A stretch of DNA of 20,518 bases. It comes from JBJXFK01 sp046155505 (lineage in GTDB: Bacteria > Planctomycetota > Phycisphaerae > UBA1845 > Fen-1342). How positions within the stretch are numbered: position 1 is the stretch's first letter; every line of letters begins with the position of its first letter. The stretch is taken from positions 1 through 20,518 of the forward strand of contig JBJXFK010000048.1 of assembly GCA_046155505.1 (NCBI GenBank). Reading direction: 5' to 3'. The notes beneath the pieces were generated by a model, which was given only the letters and a program-made list of their open reading frames with translations, was not told where the DNA came from and did no database searches. The position numbers were made by a program, and so were the translations under genes. Below are positions 5,958 to 13,573 of the stretch, in pieces.

Positions 5958-8852
5958 ATGAAAACCAAGTACGTGTACTTGTGGGGCAATGGCAAGGCGG
6001 AAGGTAAGGGTTGGCAGAAGGAGCTGCTCGGCGGCAAAGGCGCGGGCCTGGCCGAGATGACCGAGATCGGCCTGCCGGTGCCGGCCGGGTTTACGATCAC
6101 GATTGAGGCGTGCGCGCACTTTCATGCTCACGGGCAGACGTGGCCGGCGGGCATGGAGAAGCAGGTTCGCGAGCAACTCGCGAACCTAGAGAGAATCTGC
6201 AAGAAGAAACTCGGCGATCCGAAGGATCCGCTGCTGGTCTCGGTGCGTTCGGGTGCGGCGCGCTCGATGCCGGGCATGATGGAGACGATTCTTAATCTCG
6301 GGCTCAATGACGTTTCGGTCGAAGGGCTGGCCGCCGCGACCGGCAACCCGCGCTTCGCGTGGGACGCGTATCGCCGATTCCTCCAAATGTATTCGACGGT
6401 CGTGGTGGGTCTGAGCAAGGACAAGCTGGAAGGCAAGCTGCACGACCTCAAGCATCGCCTGGGCGTCGAGAATGACACCGACATTCCCGCCGAGTCGCTC
6501 AAGCAGCTCTGTCAGGATTTCAAGGCGTTCTTCCACGAGCAGACCACGCGCGAGTTTCCGCAGAATCCGTGGGATCAGCTTTGCGGTGCGGTCAACGCGG
6601 TGTTTCATTCGTGGAACGCCGAGAAGGCGGTGACTTATCGCCGCGTGGAGAAGATCGCCAACCTGACCGGCACCGGCGTGAACGTCGTGCAAATGGTCTA
6701 TGGCAACATGGGCGACGATAGCGGCACGGGCGTGTGCTTCACGCGCGAGCCGAGCACGGGCGAGAACACGTTCTTCGGCGATCTGCTGTTCAACGCACAG
6801 GGCGAAGACGTGGTCGCCGGCATTCGCACGCCGCTGCCGCTTATCGAGTTGCAGAACAAGATGCCGGAGGTGTACGAGCAACTCGAAGCCGTCCGCGCGA
6901 TGCTCGAAATTCACTATGGCGACATGCAGGATCTCGAGTTCACTGTCGAACGCGACAAGCTGTACATGCTTCAGTGTCGCAGCGGGAAGCGCACGCCGGC
7001 GGCGGCGTTTCGCATTGCAGTTGAGCAGGCAACGAAGCCGCTGATGACCGCGGGCGAGGCGAAAAAGCTGGCCAAGAAGGGGTATTTGCCCGCGAAGTAT
7101 GTATCGCTCGCGACGAAGCCGGTGATCAGCAAGGACACGGCGATCAATCGCATCAAGGCCGAGGATATCGAGCGGCTGTTCTATCCGGTGATCAGCAGTG
7201 CGGTGCCGAAGTCGAAGCTCAATGAGCTGCGCATCGCGACCGGCATCAATGCCGTTCCGGGAGCGGCGTCGGGGCAGATTGCGTTCACGGCGCGCGATGC
7301 CGAGGCGATGGCCGCCGAGGGCAAGGCGGTCATTCTCGTTCGCAAAGAGACGAGTCCGGAAGACGTCGGCGGCATGCAGGCGGCAAAGGGCATCTTGACG
7401 CAGACGGGCGGCAAGACCTCGCACGCGGCGGTCGTGGCCCGCGGCTGGGGCAAGTGTTGTATCGTTGGCTGCGGCGCGCTGCAGATCAATTATGACGACA
7501 AGACGTTGAAGATCAGCGGCCGCACGTTCGCCGAGGGCGATTTCCTGACGCTCGATGGTTCGACCGGCGAGGTGTACACCGGTCCGCTTGAGCTTGTGAA
7601 GCCGCAGCCGCCGAGCGAGTATCACACGATCATGAAGTGGGCCGACGAGCGTCGCCGCATGCGGGTGCGCACGAACGCCGACACGCCGGACGACGCGCGC
7701 AAGGCGATCGAGATGGGTGCCGAGGGCATCGGCCTTTGCCGCACCGAGCACATGTTCTTCAACACGCGTGTGCGGCAGCTCGCGATTCAGGAAATGATCG
7801 TGGCCGACACGCGCGAGCAGCGCGTCGCGGCGCTCGACAAGTTGTTGCCGTTTCAGCGCGAGGACTTTGTCGGCATTTTCGAGGCGATGGCAGGCAGACC
7901 GGTGACGATCCGTCTGATCGATCCGCCGTTGCATGAATTTGTGCCGAAGACGGAGCGCGAGGCCGAAGAGTTGTCGCGCGTGAGCGGCGTGCCGACCGAT
8001 GTGATCATGCGTCGGGCCGATCAGTTGCATGAGTCGAACCCGATGCTGGGGCATCGGGGATGTCGGTTATGCATCACGTATCCCGAGATTCTCGAGATGC
8101 AGGTGCGGGCGATCATCGAGGCCGCGATCAACGTGGCCAAGCGCAAGATCAAGGTCATTCCCGAGATCATGATCCCGCTGACGATCGATAAGAAGGAATT
8201 GCAGATCCTCACGGATCACACGCGAAAGGTTGCCGATGCGCTGATCGCCGCGTCGGGTGTGAAGTTGACGTACCTCGTGGGCACGATGATCGAGACGCCG
8301 CGCGCGGCATTGACGGCTGACGAAGTCGCGGCGGTGGCCGATTTCTTCAGCTTTGGCACGAATGATCTGACGCAGATGACGATGGGGCTGAGCCGCGATG
8401 ATGCGGGGCGGTTCTTGCCGGAGTATTGCGATCAGGACAAGTCGGCGATTTTCGCGTCCGATCCGTTCCAGTCGCTCGATCAGGCGGGCGTGGGCATGCT
8501 CGTTGAAATCGCGACGACCAAGGGTCGCGCGGCTCGACCGGGATTGAAAGTCGGCATCTGCGGCGAGCATGGCGGCGAAGCGGAGAGTGTGAAGTTCTGC
8601 GATCGCGTCGGCATGGACTATGTGAGCTGCTCGCCGTACCGCGTGCCGATCGCTCGGCTGGCCGCGGCGCAGGCGACGATCGAGGCGGAAGCGAAGAAGG
8701 GGGCGGCAAAGGTCGGTAAGTCGAAGGCGAGTGCGCCAAAGGCGAACGCGCCAAAGTCGAGCGCGTCGAAATCCGCGAAGTCGGCGGCCAAGAAGGCCGG
8801 CTCAAAGAAGCCGGTGGCCAAGAAGGCGGGCAAGGGCGGCAAGAAGCGCTAG
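5958..8852 (+). CDS. ppdK: Pyruvate, phosphate dikinase with Lys-rich C-terminal extension
   Basis: A 964-residue cytosolic enzyme interconverting pyruvate + ATP + Pi and phosphoenolpyruvate + AMP + PPi, at the glycolysis/gluconeogenesis node. The N-terminal ATP-grasp part shows GGKGAGLAEM and SVRSGAARSMPGMM. The central swivelling domain carries the phospho-His in GGKTSHAAVVARG (His489). The C-terminal PEP/pyruvate barrel has FFSFGTNDLTQMTMGLSRDD and GICGEHGGE with catalytic Cys868. The core ends near residue 910, the usual family length. After it come 52 residues (913-964) with 18 Lys and 1 Arg, no acidic residues and otherwise mostly Ala, Ser, Gly and Pro. This histone H1-like tail is not part of the normal enzyme. 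GAGG lies 12 nt before ATG 5958. The gene is monocistronic, ending in a strong terminator. Confidence 0.97.
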   Translation: MKTKYVYLWGNGKAEGKGWQKELLGGKGAGLAEMTEIGLPVPAGFTITIEACAHFHAHGQTWPAGMEKQVREQLANLERICKKKLGDPKDPLLVSVRSGAARSMPGMMETILNLGLNDVSVEGLAAATGNPRFAWDAYRRFLQMYSTVVVGLSKDKLEGKLHDLKHRLGVENDTDIPAESLKQLCQDFKAFFHEQTTREFPQNPWDQLCGAVNAVFHSWNAEKAVTYRRVEKIANLTGTGVNVVQMVYGNMGDDSGTGVCFTREPSTGENTFFGDLLFNAQGEDVVAGIRTPLPLIELQNKMPEVYEQLEAVRAMLEIHYGDMQDLEFTVERDKLYMLQCRSGKRTPAAAFRIAVEQATKPLMTAGEAKKLAKKGYLPAKYVSLATKPVISKDTAINRIKAEDIERLFYPVISSAVPKSKLNELRIATGINAVPGAASGQIAFTARDAEAMAAEGKAVILVRKETSPEDVGGMQAAKGILTQTGGKTSHAAVVARGWGKCCIVGCGALQINYDDKTLKISGRTFAEGDFLTLDGSTGEVYTGPLELVKPQPPSEYHTIMKWADERRRMRVRTNADTPDDARKAIEMGAEGIGLCRTEHMFFNTRVRQLAIQEMIVADTREQRVAALDKLLPFQREDFVGIFEAMAGRPVTIRLIDPPLHEFVPKTEREAEELSRVSGVPTDVIMRRADQLHESNPMLGHRGCRLCITYPEILEMQVRAIIEAAINVAKRKIKVIPEIMIPLTIDKKELQILTDHTRKVADALIAASGVKLTYLVGTMIETPRAALTADEVAAVADFFSFGTNDLTQMTMGLSRDDAGRFLPEYCDQDKSAIFASDPFQSLDQAGVGMLVEIATTKGRAARPGLKVGICGEHGGEAESVKFCDRVGMDYVSCSPYRVPIARLAAAQATIEAEAKKGAAKVGKSKASAPKANAPKSSASKSAKSAAKKAGSKKPVAKKAGKGGKKR

Positions 8853-8896
8853 TTTGGCGGTTCGTCAGTAACGTCTGAGAGCACCGATCAGCGTGC

Positions 8897-8929
8897 CATG
8901 CCGACGGCTTTTACGTCGGCATGTTTTTT
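8897..8929 (+). terminator. Rho-independent terminator of ppdK
   Basis: Perfect 10-bp stem CATGCCGACG / CGTCGGCATG (8897-8906 with 8914-8923), a 7-nt loop GCTTTTA, and six T residues (8924-8929). It begins 44 bp after the ppdK stop. Confidence 0.92.
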
Positions 8930-8967
8930 GTATGGGCATGTGGTTAATTTGCGATACGTTCGACGAA

Positions 8968-8979
8968 TGAGCATGCTCA
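8968..8979. promoter_or_regulatory. 12-bp perfect palindrome TGAGCATGCTCA, possible operator
   Basis: A perfect palindrome in the gap between ppdK and the sigma-factor gene. The spacing resembles a small operator, but no cognate regulator is identified and one such palindrome can arise by chance. The rest of 8930-9218 holds the hairpin at 9056-9088 and no supported gene. Confidence 0.2.
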
Positions 8980-9055
8980 CCTTTGGGGCGGCATGACACG
9001 CGGCGACGGCACAGATCTGCGGGGGCCCGCGGTGCTCCATGTCACGGGTTGAAGA

Positions 9056-9088
9056 CATGCCGATGGCGGAGTACCGCTCGTCGGCATG
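9056..9088. repeat. Two-stage hairpin upstream of the sigma-factor gene, sharing arms with the ppdK terminator
   Basis: CATGCCGA (9056-9063) pairs with TCGGCATG (9081-9088). Inside, GCGG (9066-9069) pairs with CCGC (9074-9077) around loop AGTA. The outer arms are the same 8 bases as in the ppdK terminator stem. There is no T-run after it. It falls in a possible N-terminal extension of the sigma-factor frame, which argues that the extension is not coding. Confidence 0.5.
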
Positions 9089-9218
9089 GCACCCGCCACC
9101 GAACGCCGCGCGGCACCCCGCGCCGCGCCCGATGCTTGGGTCGCCTTCGCGTTTTGGGTGCAATGCCCGCAATTCCGGCTATGCTTTTCACGTCGCGAGA
9201 AAAATTCGGAGAGTTTGT

Positions 9219-9827
9219 TTGAATAGTCCCGACCCCGCGTCCGTCGAACAGTTGGAGCTGCGCATCGTCGCGGCCGCCGCGAAGGGCGACCGGGGGGCGC
9301 AGCGTGAGCTGTTCGAACGCTATCGTGAGGCGGCATATGTAGTTGCGTTTCGGATTACCGGACGGCAGGAGGACGCACTCGACGTCGTGCAGGACGCTTT
9401 TATCAAAGCGTTTGAGCGACTGGCGGAGTTTGCGGGCGACGCGAGTTTCAAGACGTGGCTGCTGCGGATTGCGTCGAATCGGTCGCTCGATTTGCTGCGG
9501 GCACGCAAGGTGCGGCTGGCGGCGTCGCTCGATCAGGGTGACGAGGACGGCGGCGGGCCGGAGCCGATGGCGGATGACGAGCCGGAACTGACGCCGGGGG
9601 CGGAATTGGAGCAGCGCGAGCTGGCGGCGCGGGTACAGGCTGCGGTGGATCGGCTGCCGGCGGACCAGCGGTCGGTGTTTGCGATGTACGCGGCGGGGGA
9701 GATGACTTATGGCGATATTGCGACGGCGCTGGGCGTGCCGATCGGGACGGTGATGAGCCGGCTGTTTCATGCGCGGAAGAAGCTGGCGGAGATGTTGGGG
9801 GATCTGGCGCCGCGGGGGAGTGGGTAG
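9219..9827 (+). CDS. ECF-type RNA polymerase sigma factor
   Basis: A 202-residue sigma70-family ECF factor directing RNA polymerase to a small regulon. Region 2 is the segment AYVVAFRITGRQEDALDVVQ, then AFIKAF and FKTWLLRIASNRSLDLLR. Region 4 is AVDRLPADQRSVFAMY, then MTYGDIATALGVPIGTVMSR with its helix-turn-helix. The linker is acidic and Gly/Pro-rich. The start is taken as TTG 9219 because GGAGAG lies 5 nt upstream and the protein then has normal ECF length. The frame is open to ATG 9039, but that adds 60 residues of Arg/Pro-rich sequence crossing a hairpin. An anti-sigma-like membrane protein and a secreted protein follow on the same strand, the usual layout of a signal-responsive ECF unit. 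Confidence 0.92.
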   Translation: MNSPDPASVEQLELRIVAAAAKGDRGAQRELFERYREAAYVVAFRITGRQEDALDVVQDAFIKAFERLAEFAGDASFKTWLLRIASNRSLDLLRARKVRLAASLDQGDEDGGGPEPMADDEPELTPGAELEQRELAARVQAAVDRLPADQRSVFAMYAAGEMTYGDIATALGVPIGTVMSRLFHARKKLAEMLGDLAPRGSG

Positions 9828-9877
9828 TGCCTAGTGGCTAGTGCCTAGAGAAGAGGGTTCAGGGTTCAGGGTTTGGG
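9825..9877 (+). repeat. Short dispersed repeats (TAGTGCC-type and GGGTTCA-type) after the sigma-factor gene
   Basis: TAGTGCCTAGTGGCTAGTGCC starts on the sigma-factor stop codon (9825-9848). It is followed by three GGGTTC/T units (9855-9877, GGGTTCAGGGTTCAGGGTTT). The first motif recurs at 19086-19120 and, inverted, at 19255-19297. Confidence 0.6.
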
Positions 9878-9951
9878 AAAGACGGCCAAGCGAATGAATG
9901 GTGGGGCTTGAACGTCTGAGAGATAGTACGAGAGGGTGGTAGGGACGCGCG

Positions 9952-10455
9952 ATGATGCATGGGCGGGATAGCGAGATGCAGGGACTGCTCGATACGGCGA
10001 TCGCCGGGCGGATGGATGAGCTGTCGCCTGAGCAGATCGAGCGGCTCGCTGCGCATCTGGACGAATCGCTTGAGGCGGCGGCGCTGCTTGCGGATGCGAC
10101 GCCGCCGATGATGGTTGGGTCGGCGAACGCTGTTGCGCTGCCGACAGAGCGTGAGTGGTCGCGGGTGTGGTCGGGTGTCGAGAGCGCGGGCGCGGCGCGG
10201 GTCGAGCGCGTGCGGCGCGGGCGGGTCATTCGATTTACGCAGAGCTTCGCGGCGCTGGCGGCGTGCGTTGGGATTGTGTTCATGATGCAGCGTGCGGGAA
10301 TCGTGCAGCGGGCTGATGTGACGCAACTGGCGAGCGGCGTCGAGATTCGCGAATTGGACGTGGCGGCGGGGTACACGGCGAAGATCGATCTCGACGAGGA
10401 CGGCGGAAGCGCGGTGATTTGGATTTACGAGGACGCAAGCGACGAAGGAGTGTGA
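9952..10455 (+). CDS. Anti-sigma-like single-pass membrane protein
   Basis: A 167-residue protein starting ATG 9952 (or the adjacent ATG 9955), with AGGGA about 6 nt upstream. The N-terminal 45 residues form an acidic helical region (DTAIAGRMDELSPEQIERLA) like the cytoplasmic sigma-binding part of anti-sigma factors. It lacks the HxxxCxxC zinc motif of ZAS proteins. An Arg-rich stretch (83-94, positive-inside) leads into one membrane helix at about 95-113. A short extracytoplasmic domain follows, with a predicted beta-strand end (GSAVIWIYEDAS). Placed 124 bp after the sigma gene and 2 bp before the secreted-protein gene, it most likely holds the sigma factor at the membrane until a signal releases it. 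Function is inferred from layout and topology. Confidence 0.75.
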   Translation: MMHGRDSEMQGLLDTAIAGRMDELSPEQIERLAAHLDESLEAAALLADATPPMMVGSANAVALPTEREWSRVWSGVESAGAARVERVRRGRVIRFTQSFAALAACVGIVFMMQRAGIVQRADVTQLASGVEIRELDVAAGYTAKIDLDEDGGSAVIWIYEDASDEGV

Positions 10456-10457
10456 TC

Positions 10458-11039
10458 ATGCGACTCATCGTGAACGAACGCAGAGCGACGATGCCGCGAT
10501 TTTGGATTTTGTCCCGGCACGCCGGGATTGGATTTTGGATTGGACGGTCGCGGGCGCTCGCAACGGCGGTGCTCGCGGCGATTGCGCTGGCGGCGTTTCC
10601 TGTTGCACCGGCGCAGGCGCAAGACGGCAAGTTTGATGTGAAGGTGATGTCGATCCGGGCGACGAAGGCGAACACGGACATCGACGCGTCGCTCAAGGAT
10701 TTGGCCGAGCAACTGAAGAAAGAGACCAAGCTGACCGGCTTCAAGTTGGAAAAATCGGGCGGCGGATCGACTGAGAAGGGCAAGGACGCGATCGACAATC
10801 TCGGCAACGGCTATCGCACGAAGGTGACGCCGATCGAGAAAAAGGACGGTCGCGTGACGATGCAGGTCGAGATTTTTCGACGCGGCGGCAAGGGCAAGGA
10901 TAAGGACAAGGGCGAGGCGAAAGAGCGCTCGGTGATCAATACCAAGGTGACGCTCGATGCAGGCAAATATCAGCTTTGGGCGCTCGACCATCCCGAGGGC
11001 GGCGAGGATAAGTTGATTATCGCGGTGAGTGCGAAGTAG
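10458..11039 (+). CDS. Small secreted Lys-rich protein, third gene of the sigma-factor operon
   Basis: A 193-residue protein from ATG 10458, with AGGAG 7 nt upstream, 2 bp after the anti-sigma stop. The long N-region, hydrophobic helix and APAQAQ end (about residue 54) form an export signal. The mature part opens KFDVKVMSIRATKANTDID and continues LKDLAEQLKKETKLTGFKLE, ending in a hydrophobic strand KLIIAVSAK. The pattern recalls small secreted beta-type proteins that I remember as neighbours of sigma/anti-sigma genes in Myxococcota and Planctomycetota; that memory is not verified here. A KGKDKDKGEAKE segment is highly charged. Two FWI.. units in the N-region are encoded by a near-repeat. Role is unknown; an envelope target or signal sensor of the operon is possible. 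The 3' end overlaps the convergent ATPase gene by 23 bp. Confidence 0.75.
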   Translation: MRLIVNERRATMPRFWILSRHAGIGFWIGRSRALATAVLAAIALAAFPVAPAQAQDGKFDVKVMSIRATKANTDIDASLKDLAEQLKKETKLTGFKLEKSGGGSTEKGKDAIDNLGNGYRTKVTPIEKKDGRVTMQVEIFRRGGKGKDKDKGEAKERSVINTKVTLDAGKYQLWALDHPEGGEDKLIIAVSAK

Positions 11040-13251
11040 CGTTCGGGTGCTGGTGTCGGACACCTGCTCGCGCACGCAGTCGTAGCGAATTGGCGACCAC
11101 GCTGAAACTGCTGAGCATCATCGCGGCGGCGGCGAGCGAGGGTGAGAGCGTCGTCAGCGCGGCGATCGGGATCAACACGACGTTGTAGCCGAATGCCCAC
11201 ACGAGATTCTGACACATCACGCGCGCTGCGCGGCGCGAGAGTGAGATCGCTTCGGCGACGAGCAGCGGGTCGTGGCCGACGAGGCAGATGCCGGCCGATT
11301 CGCGGGCGAGATCGCTGCCCGTGCCGATGGCGATGCCAACCGTCGCGGCGGCGAGGGCCGGGCCGTCGTTGATGCCGTCGCCGACCATCGCGACACGTTT
11401 TCCGGATTCGACGAGCGTGCGGATGCGATCGAGTTTCTGCTCGGGCCGCAATTCGGATTCCACTTCTTGAATGCCCAGTTTGCGCGCGACGCTCGTTGCG
11501 ACTGCGCTGCGGTCGCCGCTGAGCAGCAGCGTGTGCAATCCCAATGCGTGAATTGCGGCGACCGCGCGCAGCGCTGATGGATGAACTTCGTCGGCGAGTT
11601 CGAAGCGCGCGATGAGCCGCGAATCGACGGCGAGGTAGACGAGTGTGGCGCTGGGCGATGCCTCGGTGTCGTTCGCGGGTAATGCGATTCCGCTTTCGCG
11701 CATCCACGCGACGGCACCGACGAGCACTCGCGCTCCGTTAAGTGTGGCGGCGATGCCGGAGCCGGGCGTGATTTTCGTATCGGTCGGTTGCGATAGCGCA
11801 AGGCCGCGCGTGCGTGCGGCGGCGACGATGGCCTGCGCGAGCGGGTGCTGGGCGACTTGCTCAACCGATGCGGCGATCTGCAATGCGTCGGTCTCGCTGC
11901 CGCAGAGCGCCGTGACTCGCGCGAGCGTGGGACGCCCGAGCGTGAGCGTGCCGGTTTTGTCGAACGCAATCGTGTCGAGTCGAGCGGCGGCTTCCAGCGT
12001 TTCGCCGTCGCGGACGAGGACGCCGCGCGCCGCGGCGGCCGAGCTGGCGACGACGACCGCGGTGGGAATGGCAAGTCCCATTGCACATGGGCAGGCGATG
12101 ACGAGCACGGCGACAGCGCGGGTCAGCGCGTCGGCGGGCGCGGCGCCGGCGAGCAGCCATCCGCCGAACGTGAGCAGCGCGAGGGCGAGCACGATCGGCA
12201 CGAAAATGCCCGCGACCTGATCGGCCAGGCGTTGCCACGGCGTCTTGCGGGCTTGTGCGGCTTCCACCATCGCCGCGATTTTGGAGGCCGTCGATTCGCC
12301 GCCGGTGCTAAGCGCGCGGGCGGTGGCCGAGCCTTCGACGGCGACGCTGCCGCCGATGAGTCTGTCGGCGACGTCGCGCGGCTGGGGGAGCGACTCGCCG
12401 GTGAGGAGCGATTCATCGACGGCGATTCGGCCGGTGACGATTTCGCTATCTACCGGCACGGCGGCGGGTGCGGCGATGAGCAGCAGATCGCCGGGCAGGA
12501 TCGATGCGGCGTCAACTTCTTCGGCTTTGCCGTCGCGCAGCCTAAGTGCGCGACGCGGCAGGCGATCGGCGAGGGCTTCGAAGGCGCTGGTCGCGTGACG
12601 CCTCGCGCGGGCTTCGAGCAGCTTGCCGAGCGAGACGAACAGAATGATGAGCGCGGCGGCGTCGAACATCGCGAGCTCGTGGCGATGCCACAGAATGCCC
12701 GCGACGCCGGCGATGAACGAGATGCCGGCGGCGAGCGTGACGAGCACGTCCATGTTGCCGCTGAGGCGCATTGCGGCACGAACGCCGCTGAGCAGCATGT
12801 CGCGTCCCGCGATGAGCATGACGGCGGCGGCGATCGCGGCTTGCAGCCAGAGGCCGGCGGTCGAGTGCCAGCCGAGCGCGGAAAGCTGCGCGTGAGGGAG
12901 AAAATGCGCAGCGAGAATCGGCACGGCGAGGGCGGTGGCGACAACAAGTTGCGTGGTTTTTGCTCGCAACTCGGCGATGCTGCGGGTGCGAGCGTCGCTG
13001 CGATCGCGGTCGCGATTTTCGATCCGGATGGCTTCGTAGCCGGCGTCGCGGATGGCGGCGACGAGAGCCGGTGTAATCGTTTGCGTCGATGCGTTTTTCG
13101 CGAATTCGACCGTGGCGATTTCGGTCGTGAGATTGACGGTTGCGGCGGCCACGCCTTCGCAGCGACGCAGCGCTGCCTCGGCATTGGCGACGCAGCCGCT
13201 GCAATGCATGCCGCGGATGCGAAAATTCAGGGAGTCGCCAGCAGTACTCAC
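11017..13251 (-). CDS. copA: Cu(+)-exporting P1B-type ATPase (CopA-like)
   Basis: A 744-residue inner-membrane pump moving Cu(+) (or Ag(+)) out of the cytoplasm at the cost of ATP. One N-terminal HMA metal-binding domain carries GMHCSGC (Cys17/Cys20). The transport site is CPC (Cys387-Pro-Cys389) in IACPCAMGLAIP. The actuator has LLTGES, the phosphorylation site is Asp431 in FDKTGTLTLG, and His469-Pro470 and MVGDGINDGPAL form the nucleotide and hinge regions. The last helices contain YN and MMLSS, matching the Cu(+) subgroup P1B-1. The start is taken as GTG 13251, just before the HMA domain. The frame is open to ATG 13359, but that stretch is a dispersed repeat. No CopY/CueR-like regulator or copper chaperone is adjacent. 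Cu(+) specificity is inferred from CPC plus the C-terminal motifs. Confidence 0.92.
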   Translation of the reverse strand: MSTAGDSLNFRIRGMHCSGCVANAEAALRRCEGVAAATVNLTTEIATVEFAKNASTQTITPALVAAIRDAGYEAIRIENRDRDRSDARTRSIAELRAKTTQLVVATALAVPILAAHFLPHAQLSALGWHSTAGLWLQAAIAAAVMLIAGRDMLLSGVRAAMRLSGNMDVLVTLAAGISFIAGVAGILWHRHELAMFDAAALIILFVSLGKLLEARARRHATSAFEALADRLPRRALRLRDGKAEEVDAASILPGDLLLIAAPAAVPVDSEIVTGRIAVDESLLTGESLPQPRDVADRLIGGSVAVEGSATARALSTGGESTASKIAAMVEAAQARKTPWQRLADQVAGIFVPIVLALALLTFGGWLLAGAAPADALTRAVAVLVIACPCAMGLAIPTAVVVASSAAAARGVLVRDGETLEAAARLDTIAFDKTGTLTLGRPTLARVTALCGSETDALQIAASVEQVAQHPLAQAIVAAARTRGLALSQPTDTKITPGSGIAATLNGARVLVGAVAWMRESGIALPANDTEASPSATLVYLAVDSRLIARFELADEVHPSALRAVAAIHALGLHTLLLSGDRSAVATSVARKLGIQEVESELRPEQKLDRIRTLVESGKRVAMVGDGINDGPALAAATVGIAIGTGSDLARESAGICLVGHDPLLVAEAISLSRRAARVMCQNLVWAFGYNVVLIPIAALTTLSPSLAAAAMMLSSFSVVANSLRLRARAGVRHQHPNATSHSPR

Positions 13252-13293
13252 GGTGCGGAGTTTAGCAGGTATGTCGTTCGCGACTCGGGTTCG

Positions 13294-13350
13294 GCTCGCT
13301 GCGCTCGCGATCACTCGCTGGCGCGTCGCGTTCGGAGTCGCTGGCGCTCG
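13294..13350 (+). repeat. 57-bp dispersed repeat, copy a
   Basis: Begins GCTCGCTGCGCTCGCGATCA and continues with a GCGCGTCGCGTTCGG core. It aligns with copies at 13407-13464 and 17617-17673 in the same orientation, most positions matching. It occupies the upstream flank of the ATPase gene. Confidence 0.65.
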
Positions 13351-13406
13351 GCGTATCATGGAGAGCTGCCGCCCTCGGCTGCTTTTTTCGCTCGTGTCTT
13401 GTTCGA

Positions 13407-13464
13407 GATCGCTGTGCTCGCGGTCACGCGCTGGCGCTTCGCGTTCGGGATCGCTGCTCGATCC
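13407..13464 (+). repeat. 57-bp dispersed repeat, copy b
   Basis: Begins GATCGCTGTGCTCGCGGTCA and has the core GCGCTTCGCGTTCGG. It is the second copy of the 57-bp family, 57 bp downstream of copy a, giving a spaced direct repeat in the gap between the ATPase and TSUP genes. Confidence 0.65.
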
Positions 13465-13494
13465 GGCGTCGGGTTCGGAGGCCCGAGCGCTACG

Positions 13495-13538
13495 CGCGGG
13501 CGAGGACGCCCGCGGTACAGCAGAACGGGCTGGATGCC
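13495..13538. repeat. Tandem hairpins near the 3' end of the TSUP gene
   Basis: Hairpin 1 is GCGGGCG (13495-13501) with CGCCCGC (13506-13512) and loop AGGA. Hairpin 2 is GGGC (13526-13529) with GCCC (13535-13538). They lie 36 bp beyond the TSUP stop on the minus strand and could end its transcript, though no T-run follows. They are part of a longer intergenic repeat style seen across the window. Confidence 0.5.
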
Positions 13539-13573
13539 CATAGCACCCGATCGCTCCGCGATCCGGCGAGTGC

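Noticed and set aside
6186..8054. 622-residue minus-strand open frame inside ppdK
   Set aside because: Entirely antisense to a gene with complete enzyme motifs; the product is His/Arg/Leu low-complexity. A typical shadow in GC-rich DNA.
9039..9218. 60-codon extension of the ECF sigma factor
   Set aside because: Arg/Pro-rich, crosses a hairpin repeat, and TTG 9219 has a well-placed GGAGAG.
13252..13359. N-terminal extension of the ATPase to ATG 13359
   Set aside because: Most of the extension is copy a of the 57-bp dispersed repeat; the HMA domain begins right after GTG 13251.
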